Assembly: GCA_034007705.1 (NCBI GenBank)
Contig: JAVEQK010000008.1
Location: 1-64,000 of the forward strand
Direction: 5' to 3'
DNA length: 64,000 bases
Source: UBA10518 sp022837185
Lineage (GTDB): Bacteria > Desulfobacterota > Desulfobulbia > Desulfobulbales > Desulfobulbaceae
The position numbers and the translations under genes were made by a program. The notes below the pieces were generated by a model. The model did no database searches. It was given only the letters and a program-made list of their open reading frames with translations, and had not been told where the DNA came from. Within the stretch, counting starts at the first letter, position 1, and each line of letters opens with the position of its first letter. Below, piece after piece: positions 9,083 to 17,869 of this stretch.

Positions 9083-10375
9083 ATGAACGATTCGCTGTCC
9101 ATCAGGGTCCAGGACCTCGGCAAGGTCTACAAGCTCTTTCCGTCCCCTTTTGACCGGGTCAGGGAGACCTTTCATCCCTTCAGGAAAAAGTTTCACCAGC
9201 GCTTTCAGGCCCTGTCCGGCATCTCCCTGGAGGTGCGCAAGGGCGAGACGATCGGCGTCATCGGCCGCAACGGCAGCGGCAAATCGACCCTGCTGCAGGT
9301 GATCTGCGGCATTCTCCAGCCCACCACCGGCACGGTATGGAAAAACGGTCGGATTGCCGCCCTGCTTGAACTCGGGGCGGGCTTCAATCCGGAGTTCAGC
9401 GGCCGGGAGAACGTCTACCTCAACGGTTCGATCCTCGGGCTTTCCCGCCGGGAGATGGACGAGTGCTTCGGGGACATTGTCGCCTTTGCCGACATCGGCG
9501 AGTTCATCGATCAGCCGGTCAAGACCTACTCCAGCGGCATGTATGTCCGCCTGGCCTTTGCCGTGGCCATCAACGTCCGGCCGGACATCCTGATCGTCGA
9601 CGAGGCCCTGTCCGTCGGCGACACCCTGTTTCAGGCCAAGTGCTTTGCCAAGTTCCGGGAGTTTCAACAGCGGGGCATCACCATCATCTTCGTCACCCAC
9701 TCAATCGACCTGGTCACCCGCTACTGCGACAGGGCGTGCCTGCTTGACAAAGGGGTGCTCAAGGCGTTCGGTCCTCCCCAGGAAGTCATTGACCGCTACA
9801 ACAAGCTGATGCTGGAGTACTCCCACAAGGCCAGCCGGACGGAACCGGTGTTCTGCAACCTCGGGAAACCCTCGGCCGGTGCAGGAGGGGAGGAGTCCTT
9901 TCATCTCAATCCCGGGGAAAACAGGTACGGCAACGGCAAGGCCACCATTGAACAGGTGGGGATCTACTCCTCGGACGGCCAGCCGGTCCAGGCGCTGAAG
10001 CAGATGGAAGAGTACGAGGTGCGGCTGACCGTTGTTTTTCACGGTCGGATAGACAGTCCGGTGATCGCCTACACCATCAAGGATGTCCAGGGCATGGAGA
10101 TTGCCGGGACCAATACCGTCTATCATCATGTGGAGACCGGGATCTGCGAGCCGGGTGAGCGGCTGACCGTGTCCTTTGCCCAGAAGATGCTGCTGCGCGG
10201 CGGAGGATATATCCTCTCCGTCGGCTGCGCCGGCTATGACAAGGGCGAGTACGTGGTCTACGAACGCAGGTATGACGTCCTCCCCTTTGAGGTGGCGGCC
10301 CGCAGGCCCTGTGTCGGGGTTGTCGACCTGGATGCACGGATCACCCTGAGCAGGAAAAAAGATGTTCCCGCTTAA
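9083..10375 (+). CDS. wzt: Polysaccharide ABC transporter ATPase with C-terminal glycan-binding domain (Wzt)
   Basis: ATPase of the second exporter. The N-terminal ABC domain shows Walker A GRNGSGKST (about residue 60), signature YSSGMYVRL (about 149), Walker B DILIVDEA (about 167) and a switch His (VTHS). From about residue 278 a beta-rich Wzt_C-like domain begins (GENRYGNGKATIEQVGIYSS). In E. coli O9a Wzt this type of domain recognises the non-reducing terminal modification of the chain. Length 430 residues agrees with that family. The next gene, a methyltransferase with a kinase-like middle, overlaps its 3' end by 14 bases, which fits a terminator-and-recognition pair. Confidence 0.94.
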   Translation: MNDSLSIRVQDLGKVYKLFPSPFDRVRETFHPFRKKFHQRFQALSGISLEVRKGETIGVIGRNGSGKSTLLQVICGILQPTTGTVWKNGRIAALLELGAGFNPEFSGRENVYLNGSILGLSRREMDECFGDIVAFADIGEFIDQPVKTYSSGMYVRLAFAVAINVRPDILIVDEALSVGDTLFQAKCFAKFREFQQRGITIIFVTHSIDLVTRYCDRACLLDKGVLKAFGPPQEVIDRYNKLMLEYSHKASRTEPVFCNLGKPSAGAGGEESFHLNPGENRYGNGKATIEQVGIYSSDGQPVQALKQMEEYEVRLTVVFHGRIDSPVIAYTIKDVQGMEIAGTNTVYHHVETGICEPGERLTVSFAQKMLLRGGGYILSVGCAGYDKGEYVVYERRYDVLPFEVAARRPCVGVVDLDARITLSRKKDVPA

Positions 10376-12860
10376 ACAGCACAACCGGCTGTCGCTTGCC
10401 GGCAAACACGTCTGGGTCCCTGAAACGTCCGAGCCCTTCGATTACAGTGAGGGATCGGAGGCCGAGGAGTATCTGCGGGCCTGTTTCGAATCGGTTGACG
10501 ATCTGTCGGTCGACTCCATGCAACTGCAGGAAAAGATCAGGGACTGGAGTTCGGAATATCACCTGAGCCCGGCCCGGGCGAACCTGGTCCGCCCCCTGAG
10601 GCTGGACGGCATGGAGAATGTGCTGGAGCTGGGGTGCGGCTGCGGGGCGATCACCCGCTATCTGGGCGAGCGGAAGTGCATGGTCGAGGCCGTGGAGGGC
10701 AGCCGGCCGCGGGCCGAACTTGCCCGCCAACGGTGCCGGGGGCTCGACAATGTTCATATCATCAATACGAATTTCAATGCCCTCACCATCCCGGCGCAGC
10801 AGTATGATGCCGTTTTTCTTATCGGCGTCCTGGAGTATGCCGCGATGTTCATGCCGGGCAGGGCGGGGTCGGAAGAGTCCCTGGCGGCCATTCTTGGAAT
10901 TGTGCAAAAGGCCCTGAAGCCGGGCGGCATCCTGGTGATCGCCATCGAGAACAGGATGGGCCTGAAATACTGGATCGGCGCGGGAGAAGATCATTTCGGC
11001 GAACCGGATATCGGCCTGTACGGATACCCGGCGGACAGGGGAGTCCGGACCTATGATAAACGCCAGTGGAAGCAGATATTATCCGGCGGGTCCTGGAAGC
11101 ATGCCTTTGTGTATCCCTTCCCGGACTACAAAATGCCCCGCGTCCTGATCAACGATGATTTTCTGGCCCGGGACCCGTACGCCTATTCCCTCCTCCAGCG
11201 CATCGGCTCGACGGACCACCTGAGCGGCTGGCGGGCGGCCGATGATGAATTTCTACGCTGGAAGGCCCTGCACGAATCCGGCTATCTCGGCGAGTTTGCC
11301 AATTCGTTCCTCATCGTCGCCTCCGCCGAGGAGGCGGCCGTGGAAAGGGCGGTCCCCTTTGATTTTGTCCATTTCTCCTCCGAAGGGAGAAAGGTTCATT
11401 TCCGAACGGTGACCGAGAAGCCGAAAACGGAGGAACTGGTCCGCAAGAGGAAAATCGCCTCCTCCCCGGGCCTGCCGGACAGGACCGGCCATGTGGCGCA
11501 GTTGACGCACGACACCACGCACCTGCGGGGCGACCTGCTGACCACCGTCTGGCTTGCCGCGTGCTGCAGGGATGACAACGGCCGGTCTTTTGCCGAACTG
11601 CTCCGGGCGTACCGGGCATACCTGGCAACATCATTCAGGACGGCGGCACGAAGGAGCGATCTTATTGATCTGCTCCCCAATAACATCATTGTCACGGACT
11701 CCACCCCGTCCTACACGGTGATTGACCTGGAATGGAGTTTTTCCAGGGATTTTGATGCTGATTTCGTCCTGTTCAGGGCCCTGCTGTGGTTCGGGCATCA
11801 TAACCGCTACCTGTTGTCACGGTTCAACGGATCCAGGGGATGGCGGAGGTTGGCAGACTTCATCGGCGACTGTTTCCGCTCCCTCGACATCCCCCTGCAG
11901 CCCGGGCTGCAAACCTATTTTTCCCTGGAAGATCAGTTTCATGCCGCAGTGGCCCGCCAAGGCCTGTCTTTTTCAACGGCGGCTCTTTTTCATTCGCCGA
12001 TGGGCGAAAAAAGTCCGGCGGAGGAATTGTCCGGGGGCGCCCGGGAAGAAGCGGCCCCGAAGCCTGACCCTTCTGCCTTTGCGGAAAGGTCGAAGAGGAA
12101 CATGTCCCTGCCCGGGGCCGGCCTGAACGCGGTGGTGAAAAACATTCTCGGCAAACTGGGCGGCGGGGCGGAAAGTCAAAGGCGCTTTGTCGAGCAGTTG
12201 GGTCCCGTCGATCATGATTTCACCCTGCTGGGGCTCAAGACCCGGCAGAAAGATGGGTGTTTCGCCGAGAACCAGCGCGCCGAGGAGCCGGTGATACTGG
12301 CGTACATTTTAATGGCCATCGCCCGGCTGAAGGCCGCTGAGGTTCACCCGGTCAGCTTTGCCGAGCTTTTCTGCACGGACGGGTACTTTACCCTGTTTGC
12401 CAGGAAGTTCGGCGCCGACCGGGCGACAGGATTCGACTACGATTCAGACGGCCACCTGGCCGGGGCCAGGCGGATCAGCGCATATCTGGGGTTCGGCCGG
12501 GTTGATTTCGTCAGGGCGGATATGGAAAAGATCGAGTCCGACCGGCGTTTTTCCATCGTCGCCAATGTCGGGGGACTGTATCACGTGTCCAATCCCAGGG
12601 AAGTCCTGGTGCGGTCCTATGCCATGGCCGAGCGCTATCTGATCATCCGCAACGTTGTTTCATTGAGCACTACGGATGAGAACTATTTCGAAGCGCCCGC
12701 TCCAGGATGGACGTGGGGCACCCGGTTTTCCAGGCAGTCCTTTGACCGGCTGGTCCAGGGTCTGGGATGGAAGATCATTGACCAGTCCTTCAACGAGCTG
12801 AAAGGCAACCCGCGGCCCGAAGACCGCGGCAGCGTCTATTACCTGATCGAGAAGACATGA
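10362..12860 (+). CDS. Large protein with two methyltransferase domains and a kinase-like middle
   Basis: An 832-residue cytoplasmic protein. The N-terminal class I SAM-methyltransferase has motif I VLELGCGCGAITRYLG (residues 87-102). A middle segment contains LLPNNIIVTDSTPSYTVIDLEW (about 436-457; shown here as LLPNNIIVTD and VIDLEW), which resembles the catalytic and metal-binding region of atypical kinases. A second methyltransferase-like domain starts near 665 with FAELFCTDGYFTLFARKFG. ATG 10362 overlaps wzt, so it is in the same operon. By analogy with WbdD, which pairs methylation and phosphorylation to stop chain growth and mark chains for Wzt, it may cap the glycan. The kinase reading is tentative. 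Confidence 0.72.
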   Translation: MFPLKQHNRLSLAGKHVWVPETSEPFDYSEGSEAEEYLRACFESVDDLSVDSMQLQEKIRDWSSEYHLSPARANLVRPLRLDGMENVLELGCGCGAITRYLGERKCMVEAVEGSRPRAELARQRCRGLDNVHIINTNFNALTIPAQQYDAVFLIGVLEYAAMFMPGRAGSEESLAAILGIVQKALKPGGILVIAIENRMGLKYWIGAGEDHFGEPDIGLYGYPADRGVRTYDKRQWKQILSGGSWKHAFVYPFPDYKMPRVLINDDFLARDPYAYSLLQRIGSTDHLSGWRAADDEFLRWKALHESGYLGEFANSFLIVASAEEAAVERAVPFDFVHFSSEGRKVHFRTVTEKPKTEELVRKRKIASSPGLPDRTGHVAQLTHDTTHLRGDLLTTVWLAACCRDDNGRSFAELLRAYRAYLATSFRTAARRSDLIDLLPNNIIVTDSTPSYTVIDLEWSFSRDFDADFVLFRALLWFGHHNRYLLSRFNGSRGWRRLADFIGDCFRSLDIPLQPGLQTYFSLEDQFHAAVARQGLSFSTAALFHSPMGEKSPAEELSGGAREEAAPKPDPSAFAERSKRNMSLPGAGLNAVVKNILGKLGGGAESQRRFVEQLGPVDHDFTLLGLKTRQKDGCFAENQRAEEPVILAYILMAIARLKAAEVHPVSFAELFCTDGYFTLFARKFGADRATGFDYDSDGHLAGARRISAYLGFGRVDFVRADMEKIESDRRFSIVANVGGLYHVSNPREVLVRSYAMAERYLIIRNVVSLSTTDENYFEAPAPGWTWGTRFSRQSFDRLVQGLGWKIIDQSFNELKGNPRPEDRGSVYYLIEKT

Positions 12861-13762
12861 TAAGGCGGTTCCTGTTCTGCTTGATCATCCCGGGCAGTCC
12901 TCTGGTTGCCGGGGGCATTGCTCTTTTTTTGTTTTTTCTCCCTGCGGGCTGTGGCGGGCACGACCCCGAAGAAGAGCCCTATATCATCATCACCAGTGAT
13001 ATTCATGTGTCGTCGGATGCGGGACGCATGGAGCAGGGGAACGGACTGTTCTTTGATTTTATTGAAAAAGTTAAAAATAGCGAGTATAAACCTGAGAAAA
13101 TTTTCATCATCGGTGATATTGTCGACAATGCGATTTCCGCCGGCAAAACGGTCATTCCGGGATCGCCCGAACACTGGCGGCAAGACGTGGAGCACTATTT
13201 CCACCTCCGCGGCGGGCTGCCAGACGTTCCTTTCGTCCACGCCCTTGGCGTCGGGCACGACTACGGGGCGAGGAATGTTACCAGGGATATGGCTGTCGCG
13301 GTATTCGGCCCGGAAAGCGGGTTTGTTGACTGGCGGGGCATCCGCTTCATCTGGTTCGATGTCCGGCGCGGTTCTTTCCCCACCGAAACGGAGCATGTCC
13401 GGGATGTGTTGACGATCGAGGAGTTGAACTGGCTGAAGGCGACCGTCCGGGAGGCGCCGAATGAAGTCATCCTGCTCAGCCATGTCCCGGTCCGGACCCC
13501 TGAAACGCTCGCAGCCGGGGCCTGGTTCAACAAGACGAATCTGACCATACCGGCCGACGATTCCCTGTACGGGCTGCTGGAAGAACAGCAGGATAAGATT
13601 GCCGCGATATTCAACGGCCATATCCACCAGGCGCTGTCCGCCAGGCTTGGGTCGATCCCGGTGTATTTGTGCCCGCTGGTTCCGGACGGAACGTATTGTA
13701 CGGTTGCCCGGGCAGGCGACGGGTCGGCGGCAGTCGTCCACCGGAGCATTGAGGAGAAATAG
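12857..13762 (+). CDS. Metallophosphoesterase-like lipoprotein
   Basis: Calcineurin-like phosphoesterase fold of 301 residues with a hydrophobic N-terminus ending in FLPAGC, a plausible lipobox, so it probably acts in the periplasm. Metal-site motifs are SDIH, GDIVDN, GVGHDY, LLSHVP and NGHIH. The third motif is usually GNHD/E; here the Asn is replaced by Gly while the His stays. It begins in an ATGA overlap with the previous gene, placing it in the glycan operon. It might remove a phosphate from a lipid intermediate or from the glycan; the substrate is unknown. Confidence 0.75.
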   Translation: MIRRFLFCLIIPGSPLVAGGIALFLFFLPAGCGGHDPEEEPYIIITSDIHVSSDAGRMEQGNGLFFDFIEKVKNSEYKPEKIFIIGDIVDNAISAGKTVIPGSPEHWRQDVEHYFHLRGGLPDVPFVHALGVGHDYGARNVTRDMAVAVFGPESGFVDWRGIRFIWFDVRRGSFPTETEHVRDVLTIEELNWLKATVREAPNEVILLSHVPVRTPETLAAGAWFNKTNLTIPADDSLYGLLEEQQDKIAAIFNGHIHQALSARLGSIPVYLCPLVPDGTYCTVARAGDGSAAVVHRSIEEK

Positions 13763-13829
13763 TGGCGGATGTATTGTGGGTCCTTCAGGCCTTGTGCCGT
13801 TATGCCGACGGCCGGCGGATTCCAGGAAA

Positions 13830-16361
13830 ATGACCGGAAACAGAAAAACCATCTCCGCCCGACCGGAAGATCCCGGCCGGTTTGTGCGGAAAGTCTACTT
13901 CAGAGTGAAAAGGTGGTGGCGGACCTGCAGGTTCTACCTGACCGATCCCCATTACAGGACCCTGGCCCGCTCCGGGTTGTTCGACGGCCGCTACTACGCG
14001 GACCGCGATCCCGGCCTCGACCCCCGCTCCATCGATCCGCTCATTCATTATCTGGAAGCCGGATGGCGGGAGGGGCGCAAGCCCAACCCCCTGTTCGACA
14101 GCGCCTACTACCGGGAGGCGAACCCGGCGGGTGTGGACGGTGATCCCCTGCTGCATTACATTGAAAAGGGATGGCGCGCGGGGGCGGACCCGACCCCTCT
14201 TTTCTTTTCCGCCTGGTACGCCGGGGAATATCCAGAGAGTGTCCGGCGGGGGAGGACGCCGTTGCGCCACTATCTGCGCAGCGGCTGGCGGGAAGGAAAA
14301 AAGCCCAATCCCTACACCGACTTCAGCGGGTACCTCGCGGCCCATCCCGACCTGAAAAAGCGGGGCATCAATCCCCTGGCCCATTTCCTGGACGGCGGAT
14401 ACAGAACCGATCCCGGCCCGCTGCCCTTTTTCGACGAAGCCTGGTACCTGGAGGATAATCCGGCCGCGGCGGGGCTGGCCATGACGCCCCTGGCCCATTA
14501 CCTGCAGTACGGAGTCCGCGAGGGGCGGAGGCCCAACCGGTTTTTCGATCCGCAGTATTATCTGGCCTGCCATCCGGAAGCAGGGCCATCGGAACTGACC
14601 GCTTTCCTGCACTTCAACGGTATCGGCCGCCGGCTCGGGCATCGACCCAACCCGTTGTTCGATCCGGAATACTATGCCCGCGCCTGTCCGGTCCATGCTG
14701 AAACCCACGCCCATCCTCTCCTGCATTATCAGGAAGAGGGGGTTGCCAGGCGGTGCTACCCGTGTGCCGAAGTGGCGGAACTGGCTGAAAAACCTCTCAT
14801 CTCCGTCATTACGCCGGTGTACAATACCGATGCTCGTCTGCTGCGCCGGTGCATCCACTCGGTGCTCTACCAGGCGTATCCTCACTGGGAGCTGTGTCTG
14901 GCTGACGACGGCAGCGACAGGCCGCACGTCCGGGCGATCCTGGAGGAGTACGCGGCCCGTGACCCGCGGATCAGGGTGCGGTTTCTGGAACACAACATGG
15001 GCATAGCCGGGGCCTCCAACGCGGCGGTGGAACTGGCGGCAGGAGATTATCTCGGGTTTCTCGACCATGACGATGAACTGAGCCTTGACGCGCTGTACGA
15101 GGTGGCGCGGGCAATCAACGACCAGGGCGCCGAGGTGGTCTATACCGATGAAGACCTGATCAACCTGGAAAGCAGGCGTCTGGACTCCTTTTTCAAACCG
15201 GATTACAACCCTGAACTGCTGCTGACCCACAACTACATCACCCATTTCCTGGTGGCCGGGAGAGACCTGTTCACGGCGGCCGGAGGTTTTGTCGGTGAAT
15301 ACGAGGGGGCCCAGGATTATGATCTGGCCCTCAAGCTGACGGAACTGACCGGCAGCATCGTCCATATTCCAAAACCGCTCTACCACTGGCGGGCCTCCGA
15401 CACCTCGACCAGCATTAATCATTCCCGGAAAACCTATGCCGACGCGGCGGGCCGGAGGGCACTGGAAGCCGCCCTGGGGCGGCGGGGGATCAAGGCCAGG
15501 GTGGAGCCCGGCGAATGGAAGTTCTTTTATCGGGTCCGGCGCGTGCTCACGGGAAAACCGGCGGTGACGCTGATAGTCATGATGCCGGGCAACGGCGGCA
15601 GTCCGGCCCGGTGGCTGGAACGCATGGTTCCCCGGCTCGGCTGCGAGGTGCTTGACGTCCGCCTTGTCACCGTAGGCCCGCCGGAACGCCAGGGGAAGGC
15701 ACCGCCCGGGGTCGTGATCCAGACGGTTCCCGGGGAAATGAGTCCGGCGGCGGTCCTGAACCGCGTGGGGTTGGAGAGTGGGGCCTCCCACCTGCTCTTT
15801 GCCGCGCCTGATTTTGTTCCCCGCGACAGCGACTGGATAAGCGTCCTGCTTGAAATTTCCGCGGACAGGGCAATGGGCGCGGTGACCGGCCGTATCGAGA
15901 ATGTCGGGATGCCCGCCCATGGATTCGGGACCGGGGGGGCAATGACCTGGGACCGGTTCAGGTCCTTTTTTCTATACGCCTCCAGGGACAGCAACAACGC
16001 CTACTGCGGGCAGGACGTCCTGGCCGTGCCCATTGACCTGTGCATGGTCAGGCGGGAGCTGTTTGAACGGGCCGGAGGGTTTGACGAGGTCCTTTTTCCC
16101 CGGTTCTTTTTTGACATCGACTTCTGTCTGCGGCTGCATGAAATGGGCCTGCGCAACGTCTATACCCCGCTCTGCCGCGGGGAGCGGCTGCCCATCGACC
16201 GGGACGCGCCAACGGGAGGCGGCGAGCAGGAGTTCATCGGCTTCAAGTCGAAGTGGCGGGATCTTTTGCGGCGGGGCGATCCCTATTACAACCCCGGCCG
16301 GGTCCTTGCGGAAAGCGGGATGAGCCGGGAACAGTGGCTTGAATGGTATGCGGGAGGGTGA
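13830..16361 (+). CDS. Multidomain glycosyltransferase with seven N-terminal repeats and two GT2-like domains
   Basis: Predicted 843-residue protein. Residues about 50-311 hold seven copies of a ~38-residue module (F-D-x-x-Y-Y...NP...PL-HYL-x-GWREGRxPNP). A complete GT2 domain begins near 325 (PLISVITPVYNTD) with LDHDDE and EGAQDYDLALKL. A second, more divergent GT2-like domain starts near 577 and ends with FFFDIDFCLRLHEMGL. ATG 13830 has AGGA close upstream; an upstream GTG at 13776 is a weaker alternative. The module is known to me from N-termini of glycosyltransferases and from secreted proteins, but its job is unclear. The sugar donor is unknown. Confidence 0.83.
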   Translation: MTGNRKTISARPEDPGRFVRKVYFRVKRWWRTCRFYLTDPHYRTLARSGLFDGRYYADRDPGLDPRSIDPLIHYLEAGWREGRKPNPLFDSAYYREANPAGVDGDPLLHYIEKGWRAGADPTPLFFSAWYAGEYPESVRRGRTPLRHYLRSGWREGKKPNPYTDFSGYLAAHPDLKKRGINPLAHFLDGGYRTDPGPLPFFDEAWYLEDNPAAAGLAMTPLAHYLQYGVREGRRPNRFFDPQYYLACHPEAGPSELTAFLHFNGIGRRLGHRPNPLFDPEYYARACPVHAETHAHPLLHYQEEGVARRCYPCAEVAELAEKPLISVITPVYNTDARLLRRCIHSVLYQAYPHWELCLADDGSDRPHVRAILEEYAARDPRIRVRFLEHNMGIAGASNAAVELAAGDYLGFLDHDDELSLDALYEVARAINDQGAEVVYTDEDLINLESRRLDSFFKPDYNPELLLTHNYITHFLVAGRDLFTAAGGFVGEYEGAQDYDLALKLTELTGSIVHIPKPLYHWRASDTSTSINHSRKTYADAAGRRALEAALGRRGIKARVEPGEWKFFYRVRRVLTGKPAVTLIVMMPGNGGSPARWLERMVPRLGCEVLDVRLVTVGPPERQGKAPPGVVIQTVPGEMSPAAVLNRVGLESGASHLLFAAPDFVPRDSDWISVLLEISADRAMGAVTGRIENVGMPAHGFGTGGAMTWDRFRSFFLYASRDSNNAYCGQDVLAVPIDLCMVRRELFERAGGFDEVLFPRFFFDIDFCLRLHEMGLRNVYTPLCRGERLPIDRDAPTGGGEQEFIGFKSKWRDLLRRGDPYYNPGRVLAESGMSREQWLEWYAGG
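13977..14763 (+). repeat. Seven in-frame protein repeats inside the large glycosyltransferase
   Basis: Seven consecutive units of about 36-39 codons encode LFD(x)xYY, a Pro-containing turn, PL-HY/HF-(L) and G-W/V/Y-R-E-G-R/K-x-P-N-P. Units 1, 2, 3 and 5 are the closest; 4, 6 and 7 are divergent. The DNA copies have drifted, so this is an old protein repeat and not a recent expansion. Confidence 0.85.
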
Positions 16362-16733
16362 AAAGTTGGCAGCCATCAGGCGGCAGTCGGCAGTTTGGAA
16401 CTTGAAGCCTGCCGGCTTGCGGTGTTGACAGGCCCCCTCATCCGCCCCTGCGGGGCACCTTCTCCCCCGGGAGAAGGGTGTTGAAAAGTTGGCAGCCNNN
16501 NNNNNNNNNNNNNNNNNNNNNNNNNNNNNNNNNNNNNNNNNNNNNNNNNNNNNNNNNNNNNNNNNNNNNNNNNNNNNNNNNNNNNNNNNNNNNNNNNCTG
16601 CCGGCTTGCGGTGTTGACAGGCCCCCTCATCCGCCCCTGCGGGGCACCTTCTCCCCCGGGAGAAGGGTGTTGAAAAGTTGGCAGCCATCAGGCGGCAGTC
16701 GGCAGTTTGGAACTTGAAGCCTGCCGGCTTGCA
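16359..16733 (+). repeat. 123-bp direct tandem repeat broken by an assembly gap
   Basis: A unit beginning TGAAAAGTTGGCAGCC recurs at 16359, 16482 and 16671. The first copy (16359-16481) is complete; the second is cut by the N run after 16 bases. Sequence resumes at offset 50 of a copy, completes it, and a final half copy (16671-16733) ends at GGCTTGC. Each unit holds two short palindromes, CCCC-TGC-GGGG and CCTTCTCCC-CC-GGGAGAAGG, so it can fold into hairpins. The first TGA is also the stop codon of the glycosyltransferase upstream. This resembles a REP-like intergenic minisatellite; I see no gene in it. Confidence 0.9.
16498..16597. other. Assembly gap, 100 N
   Basis: Exactly 100 N characters sit inside the tandem repeat, the usual placeholder for a gap of unknown size. 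If the array is uniform, the missing sequence should be 34 bases plus a whole number of 123-base units. Confidence 0.97.
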
Positions 16734-16817
16734 CAAAGGGGTACATAACCACCGGGGTGGGTGAGCCAAGGGGTGACATTATCCGGGCAATCATCCTGGT
16801 CTTCATGTGAGGAGTGT

Positions 16818-17741
16818 ATGCTGGGGAAAATAAAGGCGGCAATTGTGCGCAAGCTGGTCCGGTTATTCCGGACCGCCCTCCATGACGGGGAGGTGCGGGA
16901 TGATGTCCGCGCCATCGCCACGGAACTGCTCGGTGATCCGACCGTCAGGCTGCACGTGAACGGGCTTCTGCGGCAGGCCATGGCCGACGGCGCCGTCCGC
17001 GCCGGGGTTGGGGAAATGACCGCGGCGGTGCTCAGTGATGAACGGGTCGGCGGGGAGGTGTGGAAGAAGTGCAACATCCGGCCGTCGGCCGAGGAGTTCA
17101 GCTACGCCTTTATTCCCAACAGCGTCAAGGACGAGATCTACCGGGCCGCCGTCAGGGAATCGGCCCGGTTCGCCATGGAGCACATGGGCGACGTCAGGGG
17201 GCTTGACACCCCCTTCGATGTCCTGAGCCATTGCCTGGGCCAGGTCGGGACCGAAGGCCTGTATATGGAATTCGGGGTCTATTCCGGCACGACCATCAAC
17301 CACATCGCCGCCAGAGCCGGCAGGACCGTGCACGGCTTCGATTCCTTCGAAGGGCTGCCGGAACAGTGGGGCAGCGTACCGGCCGGCAAGTTCGCCCGCC
17401 ATGGTGATCTGCCCGAGGTCCGGGACAACGTTGAACTGCACGTGGGCTGGTTTGAAGACACCCTGCCGAAGTTCCTGGAGGCGCATGATGAGCCCGCCGC
17501 GTTCCTCCATGTCGACTCCGACCTGTATTCGTCGGCCAGGACCATTCTGACCGCCCTGCAGCCGCGGATCGTTTCGGGTACGGTCATTGTCTTCGACGAA
17601 TTTTTCAACTACCCGGGCTGGCAGGAGCACGAGTACAGGGCTTTCAGCGAGTTCATCGCCGCCTCCGGATGCTCCTTCAGGTATATCGGCTACGCCAACC
17701 GGGGATTCTCGGTGGGAGTGCAGATCACCGGCGGGGATTGA
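16818..17741 (+). CDS. TylF/MycF-like SAM-dependent O-methyltransferase
   Basis: Class I methyltransferase of the macrocin O-methyltransferase type, likely acting on a sugar hydroxyl. Residues near 151 give the SAM loop EFGVYSGTT. Then come HGFDSFEGLPE, HVDSDLYSSAR (a metal/substrate-binding Asp region in this family) and DEFFNYPGWQEHE. The first ~100 residues are a charged helical extension not seen in the shortest family members. ATG 16818 follows GGAG seven bases upstream. The product is 307 residues. It could methylate the exported glycan or a nucleotide sugar. Confidence 0.85.
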   Translation: MLGKIKAAIVRKLVRLFRTALHDGEVRDDVRAIATELLGDPTVRLHVNGLLRQAMADGAVRAGVGEMTAAVLSDERVGGEVWKKCNIRPSAEEFSYAFIPNSVKDEIYRAAVRESARFAMEHMGDVRGLDTPFDVLSHCLGQVGTEGLYMEFGVYSGTTINHIAARAGRTVHGFDSFEGLPEQWGSVPAGKFARHGDLPEVRDNVELHVGWFEDTLPKFLEAHDEPAAFLHVDSDLYSSARTILTALQPRIVSGTVIVFDEFFNYPGWQEHEYRAFSEFIAASGCSFRYIGYANRGFSVGVQITGGD

Positions 17742-17869
17742 TGTTTCCCGCGCACAGAAAGGCAGCCGGTGATTTTTATTGCCAACAGACGGCAAAGGAT
17801 TTACAACCACGACCCCGGTTACGGCGGCAGAACGAATAAGCTCCGCAGCGGAGCAGGATAGAGAATTCC

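Noticed and set aside
13800..13829. Upstream extension of the large glycosyltransferase to 13599
   Set aside because: Those codons overlap the metallophosphoesterase gene out of frame and look unlike protein; ATG 13830 begins the plausible sequence.
13800..15920. Minus-strand frame of 706 codons opposite the large glycosyltransferase
   Set aside because: No recognisable domain or start signal; the + strand carries the GT2 motifs and seven repeats.
16359..16733. Repeat array considered as CRISPR
   Set aside because: The copies are directly adjacent with no spacers, the unit is 123 bases and no cas gene is near.
15972..16769. Minus-strand frame running through the N gap
   Set aside because: It reads through 100 N and two copies of a non-coding repeat; its continuity is an artefact.
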